Positions 9,332-16,711 of a DNA stretch of 22,603 bases are shown here, in pieces. This DNA is from JANJWP01 sp049301335. Its GTDB lineage: Bacteria > Patescibacteriota > Gracilibacteria > BD1-5 > UBA2023. The notes below the pieces were generated by a model. That model worked only from the letters and a program-made list of their open reading frames with translations. It was not told the DNA's origin and made no database searches. Every line of letters starts with the position of its first letter. Position 1 is the stretch's first letter. A program made the translations under genes and the position numbers. Location: positions 1-22,603 of the forward strand of contig JBAQKV010000009.1 of NCBI GenBank assembly GCA_049301335.1, written 5' to 3'.

Positions 9332-10394
9332 CCGAATCTTCGTCTTCGTCGAGTTCTTCCGAGAGCTTCACGGGATCCTGGTACGCGGGGTTGGGAACGC
9401 CCGGCACGTATTCGTGGATGGTCACGGTATTCTTGGAATATTTCGCGAGTCCTTCGGGATCGAAAGCCAGAAGGTCGGGCTTGAGGGCGCCGGTGAACTT
9501 GTAGGCCTTCCCGAAAAGCGCGAACGAAATCGAATACGCGTGGAGCCACTGGCGCTCGAGGGAATGGGATTCTTCGGCTACGCGGTTAGCTTTTTCGTTT
9601 CCGTAGACCTTGTCGCCGATGATGGGGTATCCGATGGTCGAAAGGTGGACGCGTATCTGGTGGGTGCGGCCGGTGAGCAGGTTCACTTCGAAGAGGCCGT
9701 ACTTCCCTTCCAATCCCCTCTCCAGAACCTTGAATTCGGTCTTGGCGATCTTAGGATTGATGGGGTTCGTCACCGTCATGCGGATACGGCTTTCGGCTTC
9801 GCGACCGATGTACGACTCGATGTAGCCCTCGTTCTCCCTAGGCGCGCCCAGGGAAAGCGCGAGGTACGTCTTTTTAATCCGGCGGTCGTGGAAGTTCTTA
9901 TGGAGCGCCGTCATGGCCTGGTCGTTCTTGGCGATGACGATGAGGCCCGACGTATCCTTGTCCAAACGGTGGACGATTCCGGGGCGCTCTACTCATCAAA
10001 TAACGGAGAGTTCTTTGAAATGGTGGAGCAGCGCATTGACGAGCGTGCCCGAATTTCATCCTTCGCCCATGACCGGGTGGGTGTTCTGGAACGGAGCCTT
10101 GTTGATGATAGCGAAATCGGCGTTCTCGTAGACGATGTCGAGCGGGATGTCCTCGGGTTCGAATTTGCCCGGCTCGCTCTTCCATTCCACTGAAATCACG
10201 TCTTTCGCGTAGACCTTGCGGTTCTTGTCGATGACCACGCCGTTCACTTTCACGAACCCTTTGTCGATGAGACGTTGGATGTTCGACCGCGAACGTTCCG
10301 GATATTGGCTCGCCAAAAAAGTGTCGATGCGGCGGGTTTCGCGATCGGACAGATGGAGCGAGAAATCGGTGACGGAACCGGGGAAGGGATTCAT
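9327..10394 (-). CDS. RluD/RluC-family 23S rRNA pseudouridine synthase
   Basis: This 355-residue protein has an N-terminal S4 RNA-binding domain (about 15-70: RRIDTFLASQ, SNIQRLIDKGFVKVNG). A PseudoU_synth_2 catalytic domain follows with HRLDKDTSGLIVIAKN, in which Asp145 is the expected nucleophile. Later come GRTHQIRVHL and GYPIIGDKVYG, both family signatures. It isomerises uridines in large-subunit rRNA; RluD and RluC cannot be told apart here. Three TGA codons are needed: codon 113 (10056-10058) in HPVMGEGGNSGTLVNALL and the tandem pair 133-134 (9993-9998), which supplies the GG preceding VERPGIVHRLD. The standard code would split off the S4 domain. It lies downstream of ndk, separated by a terminator, and ends 5 bases before the alternative start of the HD gene. 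A C-terminal acidic tail (LSEELDEDEDSV) is unusual. Confidence 0.93.
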
Positions 10395-10405
10395 GTTCGG
10401 GAACT

Positions 10406-10440
10406 AAAAAACGCAGCGGGCTTGCGCCCCCTGCGTTTTT
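10406..10440 (-). terminator. Intrinsic terminator of ndk
   Basis: A stem of ten positions (CGCAGCGGGC, 10412-10421, with GCCCCCTGCG, 10426-10435, one mismatch) and loop TTGC is flanked by A and T runs. It begins right after the ndk stop at 10446 and lies before the pseudouridine synthase start at 10394, so read-through would be needed to join the two genes in one transcript. It is symmetrical enough to work in both directions. Confidence 0.85.
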
Positions 10441-10445
10441 AGAAA

Positions 10446-10883
10446 TTAATCAACCAGGGTGCGAGCGTAATCGAAGAGTTCGCCTTCCTTGAAGAAGCGA
10501 GCGACTTCCTTCGCTGCGGATTCTTCGGAGTCCGAAGAGTGGATGATGTTGTTGTCGATGTTCTTGGCGTAGTCGCCGCGGATGGTACCCGGGAGAGCGT
10601 CGGCCGGATTGGTAGCGCCGCACATGGTACGAACGACCTTGATGGCGTCGTGACCTTCGATAGCCGCGGCTACGATCGGACCGGACATCATGAACGCGGA
10701 CATGAACTTGTAGAAGCCCTTGGTAACGTGTTCGCTGTAGTGGTCGTCGCAGAGGGCCTGATCCATCTGGAGCATCTTGAGGCCTACGATTTTAAGACCC
10801 TTGCGTTCGAAACGGGCGAGGATGTCGCCGGCAACGGACTTCTGGACTGCGTCGGGCTTGAGGAGGATGAGCGTGCGCTGCAT
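10446..10883 (-). CDS. ndk: Nucleoside diphosphate kinase
   Basis: At 145 residues this is the usual length for bacterial Ndk. It begins MQRTLILLKPDAVQK (nucleotide-site Lys9). It carries TKGFYKFMSAFMMSGPIVAAAIEG, RTMCGATNPADALPGTIRGDY and the active-site NIIHSSDSEESA with phosphohistidine His115. Ndk transfers the gamma-phosphate of ATP to other NDPs by a ping-pong mechanism in the cytoplasm. No TGA codon is present. A promoter lies just upstream and a terminator just downstream, so it is probably transcribed alone despite lying between lepA and the pseudouridine synthase gene. The tail after the active-site helix is typical. Identification is very secure. Confidence 0.97.
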   Translation of the reverse strand: MQRTLILLKPDAVQKSVAGDILARFERKGLKIVGLKMLQMDQALCDDHYSEHVTKGFYKFMSAFMMSGPIVAAAIEGHDAIKVVRTMCGATNPADALPGTIRGDYAKNIDNNIIHSSDSEESAAKEVARFFKEGELFDYARTLVD

Positions 10884-10917
10884 GGTTGGAAAGAAAAAAG
10901 AGTTTTAAGACGCCGGG

Positions 10918-10945
10918 ATTATATGGAATGGAGGCTCCGAATCAA
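10918..10945 (-). promoter_or_regulatory. Promoter of ndk
   Basis: On the minus strand TTGATT (10940-10945), a 16-base spacer and a perfect TATAAT (10918-10923) precede the ndk ATG at 10883 by about 35 bases. The -35 box lies 17 bases beyond the lepA stop codon. No terminator is visible between lepA and this promoter. Confidence 0.65.
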
Positions 10946-10961
10946 AGGAAAATGCCCCCGA

Positions 10962-12839
10962 CTACTTCTTCAGGATGTTCACGAACGTTTCGGAAGGAAT
11001 CGAAACGCGTCAGAACTGCTTCATTTTCTTCTTTCCTTCCTTCTGCTTGTCGAGAAGCTTGCGTTTGCGCGAGATGTCGCCGCCGTAGAGCTTGGCGGTA
11101 ACGTCCTTGCGGAGAGCGGAGAGGTCTTCGCGGGCGATGACGGTGTTGCCGAGAGCGGCCTGGATTGCGATGGCGAACTGTGCTTTGGGGATGTTGTCTT
11201 TCAGTTTGCGGCAGATGTTTCCGCCAAGCGTGCGAGCGCGGCCGGAGTGCACGATCATCGAGAACGCGTCGACCTTTTCTCCGGCGACGAGGATGTCGAG
11301 ACGGTGGAGGTCGTCCATTTCGTAGCGGAGGAATTCGTACGAAAGCGAACCGTAACCGGAAGAAATGCTCTTGAGGTCGTCGTAGAAGTCGCCCACGAGT
11401 TCGGCCATTGGGATTTCGTAGGTCATCACCACACGGTTCGAGTCGAGGTAGTGCTGCGCTTTGAAGCGGCCGCGGCGTTCTTGGCAGAGCTGCATGAGTC
11501 CGCCCACGTATTCCGACGGGGTGATGATTTCGATCTTGGCGATCGGTTCCTCGATATGGATGAGGTTGCCCGGTTTCGGGAGATCTTCGGGATTGGAGAC
11601 GTAGATGGCCGTGGCGGTCTTGGTTTCGTGCGCGATGAGTTCCGGGCGGTTGCGCGGATAGTCGGCCACCTTGTCGCCGGCGACGAGAATTCGGTACGTC
11701 ACCTGCGGGCTCGTCATGATGACGTCCATGTCGAACTCGCGCCAGAGACGTTCTTTGACGATATCGAGATGGAGAAGCCCAAGGAATCCGCAACGGAAAC
11801 CGTGGCCGAGCGCCGGGGAAACTTCGTTTTCGGTGGAAAGCGAGGAGTCGTTCAGCATGAGCTTGTCGAGCGAATCCTTGAGCTTGGGATATTCGTCGGT
11901 GTCTACCGGGTAGACGCCCGCGAAGACGAACGGCGTAATGCGTTTGAACCCGTCGATGGGCAACTTGCGGTCTGCCGCGCCCTTGAAGAGCGTGTCGCCC
12001 ACCTTCGCTTCGGCGACGGTCTTGAGGCCGGTGACGACGTATCCGATTTCGCCTTCTTCGATGATGCCGATAGGGTCGTATTTGGGGCGGAAGCAACCCA
12101 CTTCGAGCGCATCCAATTTCGAACCGGTATGGATGAGTTCGAGATTGTCGCCCTTCTTGATGGTACCCGAAAAGAGTTTCACGTAGATGACGACGCCCTT
12201 GTAGGTATCGTACTGCGAATCGAAGACGAGCGCCTTCACCGCACCGGATTCGGCCTTGTCGGAAGCGTTGGGGACGAGTTTGGACTCGCTGTCGAGCTTT
12301 TTCGGCTCGGGAAAGCGTTCGACGACCGCGTCGAGGATGGCTTCGACGTTTTCTCCGGTCTTCGCGGAAACCGGGATGATTTCGGAAGGATCGCAGCCGA
12401 GGAGCGAAACGACTTCCTTGGTTACGCGTTCGACGTCGGCGGACGGGAGGTCGATCTTGTTGAGAACCGGGATGATGGCCAAGTCGTTCTCGAGGGCGAG
12501 ATAGACGTTGGAGAGGGTCTGCGCTTCGATGCCCTGCGTAGCGTCTACGACGAGCACCGCGCCTTCTACGGAAGCGAGCGAGCGCGAAACTTCGTACTGG
12601 AAGTCGACGTGCCCCGGGGTATCGATGAGGTTGCATTCGACGCCCTTCCATTCCATGCGGACCGGCGTGAGTTTGATAGTGATGCCGCGTTCCTGTTCGA
12701 TATCCATGGTATCGAGGGTCTGGGCGCGCATGTCGCGTTTCTGCATCGCGCCGGTGATTTCGATCAAACGGTCGGCCAAAGTGGACTTTCCGTGGTCGAT
12801 ATGCGCGATGATGCAGAAATTGCGGATGGATTTGGACAT
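10962..12839 (-). CDS. lepA: Elongation factor 4 (LepA), back-translocating GTPase
   Basis: This 625-residue protein carries the translational GTPase motifs AHIDHGKST (12-20), ERGITIK, DTPGHVDF, NKIDLP and SAKTGEN. LepA-specific parts follow: GFRCGFLGLLHLDIVKERL and the C-terminal ISRKRKLLDKQKEGKKKMKQ. LepA/EF4 acts on ribosomes during assembly or stress. The only TGA (11010-11012, codon 610) continues the protein into FGRVSIPSETFVNILKK before TAG 10962-10964, matching the family ending KMKQ-x-G-x-V-x-IP-x-E-x-F-x-x-x-L. The standard code would lose these last 16 residues. I chose the ATG at 12837-12839 (MSKSIRNFCIIAH) over one 23 codons upstream because the promoter lies between them and LepA proteins start there. 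Confidence 0.96.
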
Positions 12840-12865
12840 GTGGTTGGGTTGCTGAAACGCGGTGG

Positions 12866-12893
12866 ATTCTATCGGAAACCGCTTGCCGGTCAA
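12866..12893 (-). promoter_or_regulatory. Promoter of lepA
   Basis: On the minus strand TTGACC (12888-12893), a 16-base spacer and TAGAAT (12866-12871) lie about 27 bases before the lepA ATG at 12839. The box pattern and spacing are the same as those before pheT. This also excludes the upstream ATG at 12908 as the start. Confidence 0.65.
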
Positions 12894-12965
12894 AGGAAAC
12901 CGCCCCAAAAGCCGAACTCCGCGAAGGCCGGTCGGCAGTCTTCAGAAAAAAACCACGTTCGCGCC

Positions 12966-12994
12966 TTGATTCCTAAAACCGAAACGGAGATAAT
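12966..12994 (+). promoter_or_regulatory. Promoter of the 13001 gene, apparently leaderless
   Basis: TTGATT (12966-12971), a 17-base spacer and GATAAT (12989-12994) predict transcription beginning about base 13001, which is the GTG start of the next gene. A GGAG overlaps the -10 region (12986-12989), 11 bases before GTG, and would not be in such a transcript. Confidence 0.5.
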
Positions 12995-13000
12995 CGGTAC

Positions 13001-13471
13001 GTGAAAACGAGCGCCAAAGCCATACCGGAGAAGCGCCGGGCGAGAACCGAACCGTTCCAGTGACGCGAAATGCACCGGGTCGCCCTTCTTTCGTTCAACG
13101 AATTCGGATTCCGCGAATCCGCGAGAATCGCGCTCGAATACGTGAACCGCGCCATGGACGCCCTCGAATCCGCCGCACGCAAAAAACCGCATGCGAGGAC
13201 CGCGGCGGAAGAACTCAAAGAAAGCGCCGTCAGACTGAAAGAAGACTGCGAATACTTGAGAAAATACCACGAAAGCCGTGAAAAATTCAAGACCGTATCT
13301 ACGCAATGAGCGTTAGAATGGACGTCGAAGCAAGCCGTAAGGGCGCTGTCGAGAGGGCATATCACCCAGTTCCACGACCTCTTGGCCCACAAAATCAGAC
13401 GGTTCCATTCGGAAGTGTCGGCGATACTCAACGAAGTTTCCGGCAACGAACTCTCGTTCGCGAAAAAATAA
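13001..13471 (+). CDS. Helical hypothetical protein, complete only with UGA=Gly
   Basis: From GTG 13001 the frame runs 156 codons to TAA 13469-13471, crossing TGA at codons 21 (13061-13063) and 103 (13307-13309). The protein is almost entirely charged helix with heptad-like runs: ESARIALEYVNRAMDALESA, RTAAEELKESAVRLKEDCEY, KQAVRALSRGHITQFHDLLA and HKIRRFHSEVSAILNEVSGN. It is small, cytoplasmic, and reminiscent of HEPN- or four-helix-bundle-like proteins, though I see no RxxxxH catalytic motif. The GTG start is chosen because a promoter ends just before it. An ATG at 13070 gives a shorter form but excludes the first 23 codons. It stands alone between divergent lepA and a converging gene, and ends in a strong terminator. 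Family unknown. Confidence 0.65.
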
Positions 13472-13474
13472 CCA

Positions 13475-13506
13475 TGAAAATCCCCCGTTCGAACGGGGGA
13501 TTTTCA
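13475..13506. terminator. Bidirectional terminator, perfect 32-base palindrome
   Basis: A perfect inverted repeat centred between 13490 and 13491 has a GC core (CCCCCGTTCGAACGGGGG) flanked by AAAA and TTTT. It lies between the stop of the gene at 13471 and the stop of the converging gene at 13527, so it can end both transcripts. Confidence 0.85.
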
Positions 13507-13526
13507 GAAACGCGTTCCGGACAAGC

Positions 13527-14114
13527 CTATAGCACCGCGGCGTCGATGATGCGTCCGACTACCTGGCGCACTTTTCCGACGTTGGCGATCGGGTCGTGGA
13601 CGGCAGGAGGGAGCGAGCCGGTGTAATCCGAGAATTTCGGCTCCTCCATATGGCCGTGGGCATCCGCCAAATCGAGGTCGGCGTAATATCTGCCCTCGTT
13701 CTTCTGCGTAACGTAGGCGACGAATTTCACGTTGCCTTGCGCGTCCATCTCGTACGCGTCGCGCACCCATTCCCCGTTTGCGTCAAGGTGGTGGACATGA
13801 AGTTCGAAACCGCCGCGTTTGGGAATGAAATAATAATCAAGGCCCTGCCCGTTCTCGGAGCGTTTGACCAAACGCCCGTCGGCATACCGTACCGCCAGGC
13901 GGGGATTCTGCTGGCAAAGACGGGCGAAAACGACCTTGGTAACGGAACCGTCGGCATCCGACTCGGGAATATGGCTCGGAGGGAACGGAAGCGTATCGAG
14001 CGAAGCGATGATGTCGACGAGAGACGCGGCCTTGTACCAATCGGCCGTAATCTGCGCGACGTTCTGTTCGGGCAACTCGGAAGCGACCGAGGATTCCGGT
14101 ACGGAAGAGGACAT
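13527..14114 (-). CDS. Hypothetical protein, cytoplasmic
   Basis: This is a 195-residue protein beginning MSSSVPESSVASELPEQN and ending at a genuine TAG. It has no signal peptide or membrane helix. Visible stretches include ITADWYKAASLVDIIASLDT, VVFARLCQQNPRLAVRYADG, the strand-rich GLDYYFIPKRGGFELHVHHL, and NGEWVRDAYEMDAQGNVKFV. The alternation of polar and aromatic residues in the middle suggests an antiparallel beta domain. The end (NVGKVRQVVGRIIDAAVL) is helical. No TGA is used. An upstream in-frame ATG exists at 14159, but a promoter-like element at 14142-14170 and the low-complexity Ser-rich start favour 14114. It follows the glycosyltransferase on the same strand after 75 bases. I do not recognise a family. 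Confidence 0.7.
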   Translation of the reverse strand: MSSSVPESSVASELPEQNVAQITADWYKAASLVDIIASLDTLPFPPSHIPESDADGSVTKVVFARLCQQNPRLAVRYADGRLVKRSENGQGLDYYFIPKRGGFELHVHHLDANGEWVRDAYEMDAQGNVKFVAYVTQKNEGRYYADLDLADAHGHMEEPKFSDYTGSLPPAVHDPIANVGKVRQVVGRIIDAAVL

Positions 14115-14141
14115 GTTCGATGAAAAACGAAATACCCCCCT

Positions 14142-14170
14142 ATCGTAGCACATGGCCACCCGGGGAGCAA
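14142..14170 (-). promoter_or_regulatory. Weak promoter candidate for the 14114 gene
   Basis: On the minus strand TTGCTC (14165-14170), a 17-base spacer and TACGAT (14142-14147) would start transcription near 14135, about 21 bases before the ATG at 14114. Both boxes deviate from consensus, so this is tentative. Confidence 0.35.
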
Positions 14171-14189
14171 AAAAACGAGGGCGTTCCGG

Positions 14190-15362
14190 TTATTTCGCGA
14201 ACGACTTCCGGATTTCCTTTTCGAAACGTTCCTTTCCAAATTCTTCGGCCCGTTTCACGCAAGCGTCGCGCATCGAGAGGCTATTTTCGAGCGTCATTTC
14301 ATTCACCGCCCTTTGCAAGTCGTCCAACGAAAACACTTCCGGCACGAATACGCCGGTTTCTCCGGCGACGACGGTTTCCTTTATGCCTCCGGAATCGGCG
14401 CCGATTACCGGGGTTCAGGCCGCCATGGATTCGATGGCCACCATTCAGAAATCTTCGTTTTTCGACACGAAAAGCGTCGCGATCGCACGGGCGACGACGC
14501 CGGGCAGTTCGGCGTTGTCTTGGAGGACCCGCAATTCGATGTTGGGAGCCCCCTCCGCCATGGCGGAGATTTCGTCCTTTTGGGGATCGTTGACGCCGTG
14601 CACGACCAAGAGTTTCTTATCGGGCATTTCCTTGAACGCGCGGACGACGACGTCGACGCGCTTGAAGGTGGCCAGTTTCGAGAAAGAAACGTAGTAGTCG
14701 CCCTTTTCCGAAGGATCACAGGGAACGAATTCCGCAGTATCGACGGGCGGATAGAGAATTTCGGCCTCGCGACGGAGGTGTTCGAGACAATACGTCCTGA
14801 GATTTTCACCGTTCACGTAGATTTTCGAAACCTTGGCGAGATTTCTGAAGAAATTCCTCGTAACGAAGAACCGTACTACGAGGTACGGCCATTTGAGATA
14901 CGGCGGAACTTTGGCGAGGTAGAGGTCCTTCTGATCGAAAAGGTAGCGCGGAATCGAATGGAAGTAGCAGATTTTCACGGCATCCTTCCGGCATTTCGCC
15001 ACCGCAGAAAGCGTATCGCCCGAAAAAACCACCACGTCGTACCCTTTTAGGAAACCCGTCTTGAAGCGGACCGCCAATTTGAAGAGGGCGTAACGCGCCA
15101 TTCGCTTGATCCGGTCGGGGAGTTTGGCGTCTAACCATCTTTCCACGAATCAGGAGGATTCGCCCGACTCGGGGAACGCCCTGCGGGAGAACGCTATTTT
15201 CTTCCCTTCGAATCCCATGGAATCGAGATCGAAGCTTCATTGGTCGAAGTACGCGGCGGCGATGTCGGCTCCGGCGGCCTGGGCCGCCATTACGTCGAAC
15301 CGCTCCGCGCCTCAGCGATAGAGAAAAAAGTCGTGGAGAATGCAGATTTTCGGTTTGGCCAT
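14190..15362 (-). CDS. Glycosyltransferase, GT4 (group 1) family
   Basis: This 390-residue enzyme has the GT-B layout. The N-terminal domain starts KPKICILHDFFLYRGGAERF, with the sugar-transferase GGAE turn. A middle section has VVVFSGDTLSAVAKC and ICYFHSIPRYLF. The nucleotide-sugar domain has YYVSFSKLATFKRVDVVVRA and the E-x7-E region SKNEDFGMVAIESMAAGTPV. Five TGA codons are required: 17, 42, 71, 306 and 316. Three fall at conserved glycines (GGAE, EDFG, AAGTPV). Under the standard code only the central part would be seen. The enzyme probably transfers sugars from a nucleotide donor to a cell-envelope glycan or lipid; donor and acceptor are unknown. It is transcribed divergently from a second GT4 enzyme 62 bases away. 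Confidence 0.9.
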
Positions 15363-15382
15363 ATCGTGTGGGGCGGTATACT
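15355..15382 (+). promoter_or_regulatory. Promoter of the glycosyltransferase-glmS operon
   Basis: TTGGCC (15355-15360), a 16-base spacer and TATACT (15377-15382) precede the ATG at 15425 by about 43 bases. The -35 box overlaps the start codon of the divergent glycosyltransferase, so the two genes could compete for RNA polymerase. Confidence 0.5.
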
Positions 15383-15391
15383 TTCGGCCGA

Positions 15392-15419
15392 ATCCTACAC
15401 GAGCCTAATCCTTTGTAAA
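15392..15419 (-). promoter_or_regulatory. Promoter of the 14190-15362 glycosyltransferase
   Basis: On the minus strand TTTACA (15414-15419), a 16-base spacer and TAGGAT (15392-15397) precede the ATG at 15362 by about 30 bases. It lies within the leader of the divergent gene, so the two promoters face away from each other and are interlaced. Confidence 0.5.
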
Positions 15420-15424
15420 GCGCT

Positions 15425-16699
15425 ATGGCAGAAAACGTTAACGGAAATTTCACGCAGGAAGCCGTGGAAACCGCCCACGAAGGCGAAGTTCGGGAGCGTC
15501 TCGAGGAAGCGTCCGGACCGGACGAAGTCGCCCTCGAAACCCTTGAGGAAAACGGCGCTCTCCCTTTCCATGCGTCCCGTATCACGCCTGGATTGCCGGA
15601 TAAGAAAATCGCCATCGTCTGCGATTGGCTCAAAGACTGGGGCGGGGCAGAACAAGTGCTCGCCGACATGCTCGAACTCTTCCCTCAGGCGGACGTATTT
15701 TCGTCGGTCTATTTTCCAGAAAAATTCACGAAACTTTTGGGAAACAAAACGGTAAAAACGAGTTTCCTCCAGAAAATCCCGTTCGTATGTTCGCGCCCCA
15801 AACTGTTTCCGTGGCTCAGGCCGTACGCGTTCGAGTCTTTCGACCTTTCGGGGTACGACGTGGTCATTTCGTCGTCGAGCGCGGAATCCAAGGGAATCAT
15901 CACCAAGCCCGAGACCGTGCACGTATGCTACTGCCACTCCCCCACCCGCTACTACTGGAGCCATACCCACGAGTACCAGAAGATGCTCGAATTCGGGATT
16001 TTCAACCCCTTGGCAAGACTCGTGATGCCCATGATGCTCAAGCGTCTTCGCGAGTGGGACCGCGACGCCGCCGACCGCGTGGACGATTTCGTAGCAAATT
16101 CGAACAACACCGCCAAGCGCATCGCCAAATACTACCGCCGCCCGGCGACGGTGATCACTCCGGGCATCGATACTGAAAAATTCGTGGTGGAGACCGAAAA
16201 AGAAGACTACTATCTCGCCGTGGGACGCATCATCCCCTATAAGAAATTCGACCTGCTCGTCGACGCGTTCAACGCTTCCGGCAAGCGGCTCATCATCGCT
16301 ACCTCTACCGAAAACGCGCTCTTCAAAGAACTTTTCAAGAAATCCCAGCCCAACATCGAATGGGCCATCGGCGTAACCAACGAAGAAAAGGTCAGGCTCT
16401 TCCAGAAGGCCAAGGCGTTCGTATTTCCGCCGGAAGAAGACTTCGGCATCGTGCCGCTCGAAGCCATGGCGTGCGGAACGCCCGTCATCGCCTACGGCAA
16501 GGGCTGAGCGCTCGAAACCGTCAAAGAAGGATTATCGGGAACGTTCTTTATGGAACAGACCCCCGAAAGCCTCTACGAAGCCATCGAAGCGTTCGAAACC
16601 CGCCGTTGGAGCGCCTACGACATCCGCCGCTACGCATCGAAATTCGACAAGAAGATATTCCAGAGGAAGTTGCTCGAACATATCGAATCGCTTATCTAA
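15425..16699 (+). CDS. Glycosyltransferase, GT4 family, with acidic N-terminal extension
   Basis: This encodes 424 residues. The first ~58 are acidic and low in hydrophobics (AENVNGNFTQEAVETAHEGE, then repeated E-rich segments) before the catalytic fold begins at KKIAIVCDWLKDWGGAEQVL. GT4 features follow: YDVVISSSSAESKGI, VHVCYCHSPTRYYW, NSNNTAKRIAKYY, YYLAVGRIIPYKKFDLLVDA and the E-x7-E region FPPEEDFGIVPLEAMACGTP. The single TGA (16505-16507, codon 361) falls in the loop YGKGGALETVKEG, where GT4 enzymes carry paired glycines before E-T/V. The standard code would remove the last 64 residues. It is cytoplasmic or membrane-associated, with an envelope glycan role inferred. It is followed 12 bases later by glmS, suggesting a sugar-supply operon. 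The extension could bind a partner; no ATG within it offers a shorter full-fold start. Confidence 0.9.
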
Positions 16700-16711
16700 C
16701 CCCACCGGAAA

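Noticed and set aside
12840..12908. Upstream ATG at 12908 as the lepA start
   Set aside because: A well-formed promoter (12866-12893) lies inside that extension, and LepA proteins begin at the MSKSIRNF position.
10539..13004. A very long open frame (over 800 codons) on the plus strand opposite lepA and ndk
   Set aside because: It is antisense to two securely identified genes, has no domain character and is rich in repetitive V/D/E/G/R typical of GC-rich antisense frames. The same holds for long frames opposite pheT (5378-7216) and the HD/pseudouridine synthase genes (7654-9504).
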